Shown here: positions 12,143 through 14,367 of the stretch, piece after piece
How the letters are laid out: each line of letters opens with the position of its first letter
Position numbering within the stretch: the first letter of the stretch is position 1
Source: CAZKCI01 sp964584165
GTDB taxonomy: Bacteria; Auribacterota; Erginobacteria; Erginobacterales; CAZKCI01
DNA length: 14,367 nt
Direction of reading: 5' to 3'
NCBI GenBank assembly: GCA_964584165.1
Contig: CAZOYW010000057.1
Coordinates: 1 to 14,367, forward strand
Notes under the pieces: generated by a model
Told to the model about the DNA's origin: nothing
What the model saw: only the letters and a program-made list of their open reading frames with translations
The model's database searches: none
Position numbers and translations under genes: made by a program

Positions 12143-13333
12143 TCATCGAGAAGATTTGCCCGAATCCGTAGGGCTAGAAATGATGACCACGGCCGGCGAG
12201 CGACTAACCTCCTGATCGGGGAGCAAAGCGTAATCACTCTTCGACCCGAACAGACGGCCGAATTGCGCCAGGGCGATATAGAACGTGATCCCCACCAGGC
12301 CCAACACCATCTGGAACAGCGAAAGATCGAACAGCATCGCTCTGTCTCCTTCCACCCCCGAAAAAGGCATATAGAGCAACCCGATCAGTTGCCTGGCAAA
12401 GATATTGGCGACGAAAACCAGCAAACCTATGGTTAGGAATCTCTTCCCGGCGCCAAATTTATTTCGACGGGATATAATTTCGCTCCACCAGATCGCGGAG
12501 ATAGCGATCGGCGCCCGCAGGGCCGCCAACGCAGAGAGCGTCGCGTTCTCCAGCCACATCTTCACGAGCACTCCGATCGAGTCAAAACCGTACTCAAACC
12601 ATCTGAGAGGGTTTGCTTCGATAATGAGAAAAACGATGTATCCCCAGAGGGCCATCGCGGGCATCCTGGAGCGTTTCTTTCTTCCATAATAAAACACCAA
12701 GACGGCGGCCAGAATCGCCGCCAAAATGAGGTTGTGTCTTATCTGGCTAGCGATCCCGGCCGGAATAGACGTGCTCCCGATCACATATCGGCGAAGTATC
12801 GAATTCGGTTCTCCATAGACAGCGAGAATATCCTTCTCTTTACTCCCCGCTCCGATGCCTTCTTCAGTCCTGAACCCACTCTCCCCGCCGCCGGCGCCCA
12901 CGCTGATATGGGTTAATCTCCCTTTTTGAAACTCGAGCGAGAGCGTCCGCTTTCTGTTCCACATGCCGCAATATTCTCCTTTGCGAACACGGGACCATTG
13001 CCCCGGCCACAATTCCGCCACCCTGCTCTCCGTATCGCCGAGACGGATCCCCCCTACTCCTAGACCGGGGTAAATTACTTCCCCTTTCCCCGGGGTAGTC
13101 TCGGACCGCGGTCCATTTCCCGCTCCGATCTTTGACACCGAGACCAGAAGAACCGTTCCCTTGCGGTCCAGGATGAAGTTGATCCCCCGATCCGGATAAT
13201 AAAACATCCGTTCCCCGAACCACTCCTTGTTTATATAGTCCAGAATCGGGATCGAAACGGCCAGCGCCAGCAGGATGACAAGAGCTTGGCCTCTACGCTT
13301 GGTCAATATTGTTTTGATGGCCGCTGTTTTCAT
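12143..13333 (-). CDS. Unrecognised polytopic membrane protein with an exported N-terminal domain
   Basis: A 396-residue protein with no family I can name. An N-terminal anchor (about 16-33) precedes a soluble, probably periplasmic region (34-198). That region contains two copies of a motif of the form GI-x-x-G-[DS]-x-E-x-x-[VI]-x-x-x-[WY]-G (about 95-111 and 159-174: GIRLGDTESRVAEL and GIGAGSKEKDILAVYGEP). Similar motifs occur in BamE/SmpA-like and several other small exported domains. Five further hydrophobic segments follow (about 199-217, 226-240, 263-283, 299-320, 337-358), then a 35-residue hydrophilic tail. Codon use is less GC-rich than in neighbouring genes, which may mean recent acquisition. 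The ATG at 13333 has only a weak GGG 8 bases upstream. The TPR gene follows after 163 bases, so a shared envelope role is possible but unproven. Confidence 0.8.
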   Translation of the reverse strand: MKTAAIKTILTKRRGQALVILLALAVSIPILDYINKEWFGERMFYYPDRGINFILDRKGTVLLVSVSKIGAGNGPRSETTPGKGEVIYPGLGVGGIRLGDTESRVAELWPGQWSRVRKGEYCGMWNRKRTLSLEFQKGRLTHISVGAGGGESGFRTEEGIGAGSKEKDILAVYGEPNSILRRYVIGSTSIPAGIASQIRHNLILAAILAAVLVFYYGRKKRSRMPAMALWGYIVFLIIEANPLRWFEYGFDSIGVLVKMWLENATLSALAALRAPIAISAIWWSEIISRRNKFGAGKRFLTIGLLVFVANIFARQLIGLLYMPFSGVEGDRAMLFDLSLFQMVLGLVGITFYIALAQFGRLFGSKSDYALLPDQEVSRSPAVVIISSPTDSGKSSR

Positions 13334-13525
13334 TCATTACCCATGGTCAACTAACATCCCTCTTGTTTGCCGCCCGAACCTCGTCCCCGAGGGCCGTTTC
13401 TGGCCTCCAGCGGGCTGCAGCGCCCCGGTTAGCTCATGTTATCTCTGCGTCCATAATTTCTGAATCTCCTGCCTCTGGCCGTTGGGGATCTTGTTAGATC
13501 ATTCGTTTTCAATCGTCGGAATCAG

Positions 13526-13966
13526 CTAAGGACGGTTACGTGAAGGCGGCGGTTCGGCGCTTTTTCTGATCTCGTGCAGGACGATGGGCAGGCACCCGGC
13601 AAATCGCGGGAAGTCCCCGTCGGTTGTGAAGATGGCCAGATCGTTTCGCACGGCAACGGCGCAGATGAGGAAATCGGTGTTGGAGCCCTGAATCCCTTTG
13701 GAACGACACAGGTTGAAATACTTCGCCGCCGCGACGTAGTCCTCCGCCCGCAAAGCCAGGTCGGGGAAGGCGGCGAGATGCGCTTCCAGGCGCGCGAATT
13801 GTTTCTGATCCCGCACTCCGGAGAGGATCTCCTGGCGGACCGGGCCGATGATCCCGGCGACGTGAGCGGCGATCAGCCGCCGGAGTTCCTCCCCCTCCGG
13901 GCTCGACGGTCCCTCTCCGCGCCGCAATGCCAGAGACCACACGCTCGTATCAACGAGCACTCTCAT
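13526..13966 (-). CDS. vapC: VapC-type PIN-domain ribonuclease toxin
   Basis: A 146-residue PIN-domain protein. The acidic metal-binding residues are in the expected places: D6 in MRVLVDTSVWS, E46 in GPVRQEILSG, D98 in GSNTDFLICAVA, and D116/D118 in FTTDGDF. VapC toxins cleave specific RNAs, often tRNA or the sarcin-ricin loop of 23S rRNA, when freed from VapB; the target here is unknown. The ATG at 13966 overlaps the vapB stop by four bases (ATGA), the usual coupling in these pairs. The last residues after IVLHEIRK are a low-complexity tail (SAEPPPSRNRP). No terminator is evident downstream. Confidence 0.92.
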   Translation of the reverse strand: MRVLVDTSVWSLALRRGEGPSSPEGEELRRLIAAHVAGIIGPVRQEILSGVRDQKQFARLEAHLAAFPDLALRAEDYVAAAKYFNLCRSKGIQGSNTDFLICAVAVRNDLAIFTTDGDFPRFAGCLPIVLHEIRKSAEPPPSRNRP

Positions 13967-14163
13967 GCCCGTGACCGCTGCCGTTTGTAGTCATACCCCG
14001 GGTCGAAGTCGACCTTGCCGAAAAGGTCCAGGAGGCGTTCCTGTCGCAGATGGCGGACGTAATCCGTCAGCGCCTGAGTCACAGCCGCCTTCTTCGTGCG
14101 ATGGTTTCCCAGGGCAACCGCCTCCTCGATCAGGCGGTCATCCAGTTGAAGGTTCGTGGCCAT
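13963..14163 (-). CDS. vapB: VapB-type antitoxin
   Basis: A 66-residue antitoxin of the short VapB family that begins MATNLQLDDRLIEEAVALG. The segment HRTKKAAVTQALTDYVRHLRQ is the usual helix pair, and the tail LLDLFGKVDFDPGYDYKRQR is the toxin-binding end. It should bind VapC and, as a complex, repress the operon. I chose the ATG at 14163 because GGAGGTGAT (14176-14168), a full match to the 16S anti-Shine-Dalgarno, ends 4 bases before it, with the GGAGG core 8 bases away. An ATG at 14169 and a GTG at 14190 are in frame but badly placed for this site, and the GTG lies inside the operator. Confidence 0.92.
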   Translation of the reverse strand: MATNLQLDDRLIEEAVALGNHRTKKAAVTQALTDYVRHLRQERLLDLFGKVDFDPGYDYKRQRSRA

Positions 14164-14184
14164 GGTCATCACCTCCACACATAG

Positions 14185-14212
14185 ATTCACACATTCTGCT
14201 GTGTGAAGTCAA
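14185..14212 (-). promoter_or_regulatory. vapBC promoter with palindromic operator
   Basis: On the minus strand TTGACT (14212-14207) is followed after 16 bases by TGT-GTGAAT, an extended -10-like box (14190-14185). A perfect inverted repeat, TTCACACA-N6-TGTGTGAA (14186-14207), fills the spacer and overlaps both boxes. This is where VapBC complexes usually autorepress. The -10 is weak; the palindrome is the firmer evidence. Confidence 0.6.
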
Positions 14213-14310
14213 GGCCGGAATTCCGGGGACACCATGCATAATCCCGGCTCTCTTCCGTTTCGTGTGGATTCTGGAGACTTTATTCAGGGCCAGTAAGAAA
14301 GGTCAGAATC

Positions 14311-14367
14311 AGCCCCAACGGGGCTGTGTCCCCTAGCCCAGGGTTGGGGCCTTCGGCGCTACCCTGG
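14311..14367. repeat. REP-like hairpin pair at the right edge
   Basis: AGCCCC (14311-14316) pairs with GGGGCT (14320-14325) around AAC, and CCAGGGT (14338-14344) pairs with ACCCTGG (14361-14367) around a GC-rich loop containing GCCTTCGGC. Nothing coding is visible from 14213 to the window end; a 12-base palindrome CCGGAATTCCGG lies at 14215-14226. The TAGCCCAGGGTT...ACCCTGG form looks like a dispersed repeat and is cut by the window edge. Confidence 0.5.

Noticed and set aside
13420..13470. Possible tRNA fragment (GGTTAGCTCA resembles a D-arm)
   Set aside because: No matching acceptor stem, anticodon arm or T-loop could be found around it.

Overview
The window comes from a GC-rich bacterial genome (GC-rich by eye; not computed) that I cannot place to a phylum. 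The gene set suggests an uncultured, probably anaerobic, Gram-negative organism: [NiFe]-type nickel maturation genes (hypA, hypB), an orphan Fe-S domain of the acetyl-CoA synthase / CO dehydrogenase gamma-subunit type, and secreted proteins with Pro/Thr linkers and Ca-binding FG-GAP/VCBS-like repeats. Such secreted proteins are common in candidate phyla such as Omnitrophota and their relatives. A run of 100 Ns at 11205-11304 marks a scaffold join, so the order of genes across it is the assembler's inference.

Layout. 3-458: C-terminal end of a secreted repeat protein. 459-1043: a gene-free stretch with two related palindromes, possibly the ends of a small non-autonomous element, and a sigma-54-like promoter. 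1044-3359: a large secreted metallophosphatase with six FG-GAP-like repeats. 3389-5314 (minus): a MATE exporter preceded by a small Fe-S protein. 5492-6376 (plus): IspA-type prenyl diphosphate synthase. 6484-9735 (minus): a long co-directional run read as RHH antitoxin, MazF-like toxin, RNase Z, HypA, HypB, YjbQ; four of these genes are chained by 4-base start/stop overlaps and the rest are separated by repeats. 9847-11204 (plus): a YihY/BrkB membrane protein running into the gap. 11326-13333 (minus): a TPR protein and an unrecognised polytopic membrane protein. 13526-14163 (minus): a VapBC toxin-antitoxin pair with a clear operator. 14213-14367: repeat-rich, gene-free DNA.

Two themes stand out. 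First, short palindromic and low-complexity repeats occupy many gene borders and enter the genes: the RNase Z stop codon lies in the loop of a perfect palindrome, the hypA start codon abuts another, the HypB C-terminus is extended by a purine-rich repeat, and the last YjbQ codons lie in an inverted GATCAGT-type repeat. Three palindromes share a core whose differences are compensated on the other arm, so pairing is kept while sequence drifts. Second, regulation is readable at both toxin-antitoxin loci: a candidate leaderless antitoxin mRNA with a direct-repeat operator over its -10, and an 8-bp-arm palindrome in the vapBC promoter. The MazF-like module is unusual in being translationally coupled to the gene for the tRNA 3'-processing nuclease RNase Z. 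I found no complete new defence or CRISPR-like system; the hairpin family and the toxin/RNase Z coupling are the best leads.
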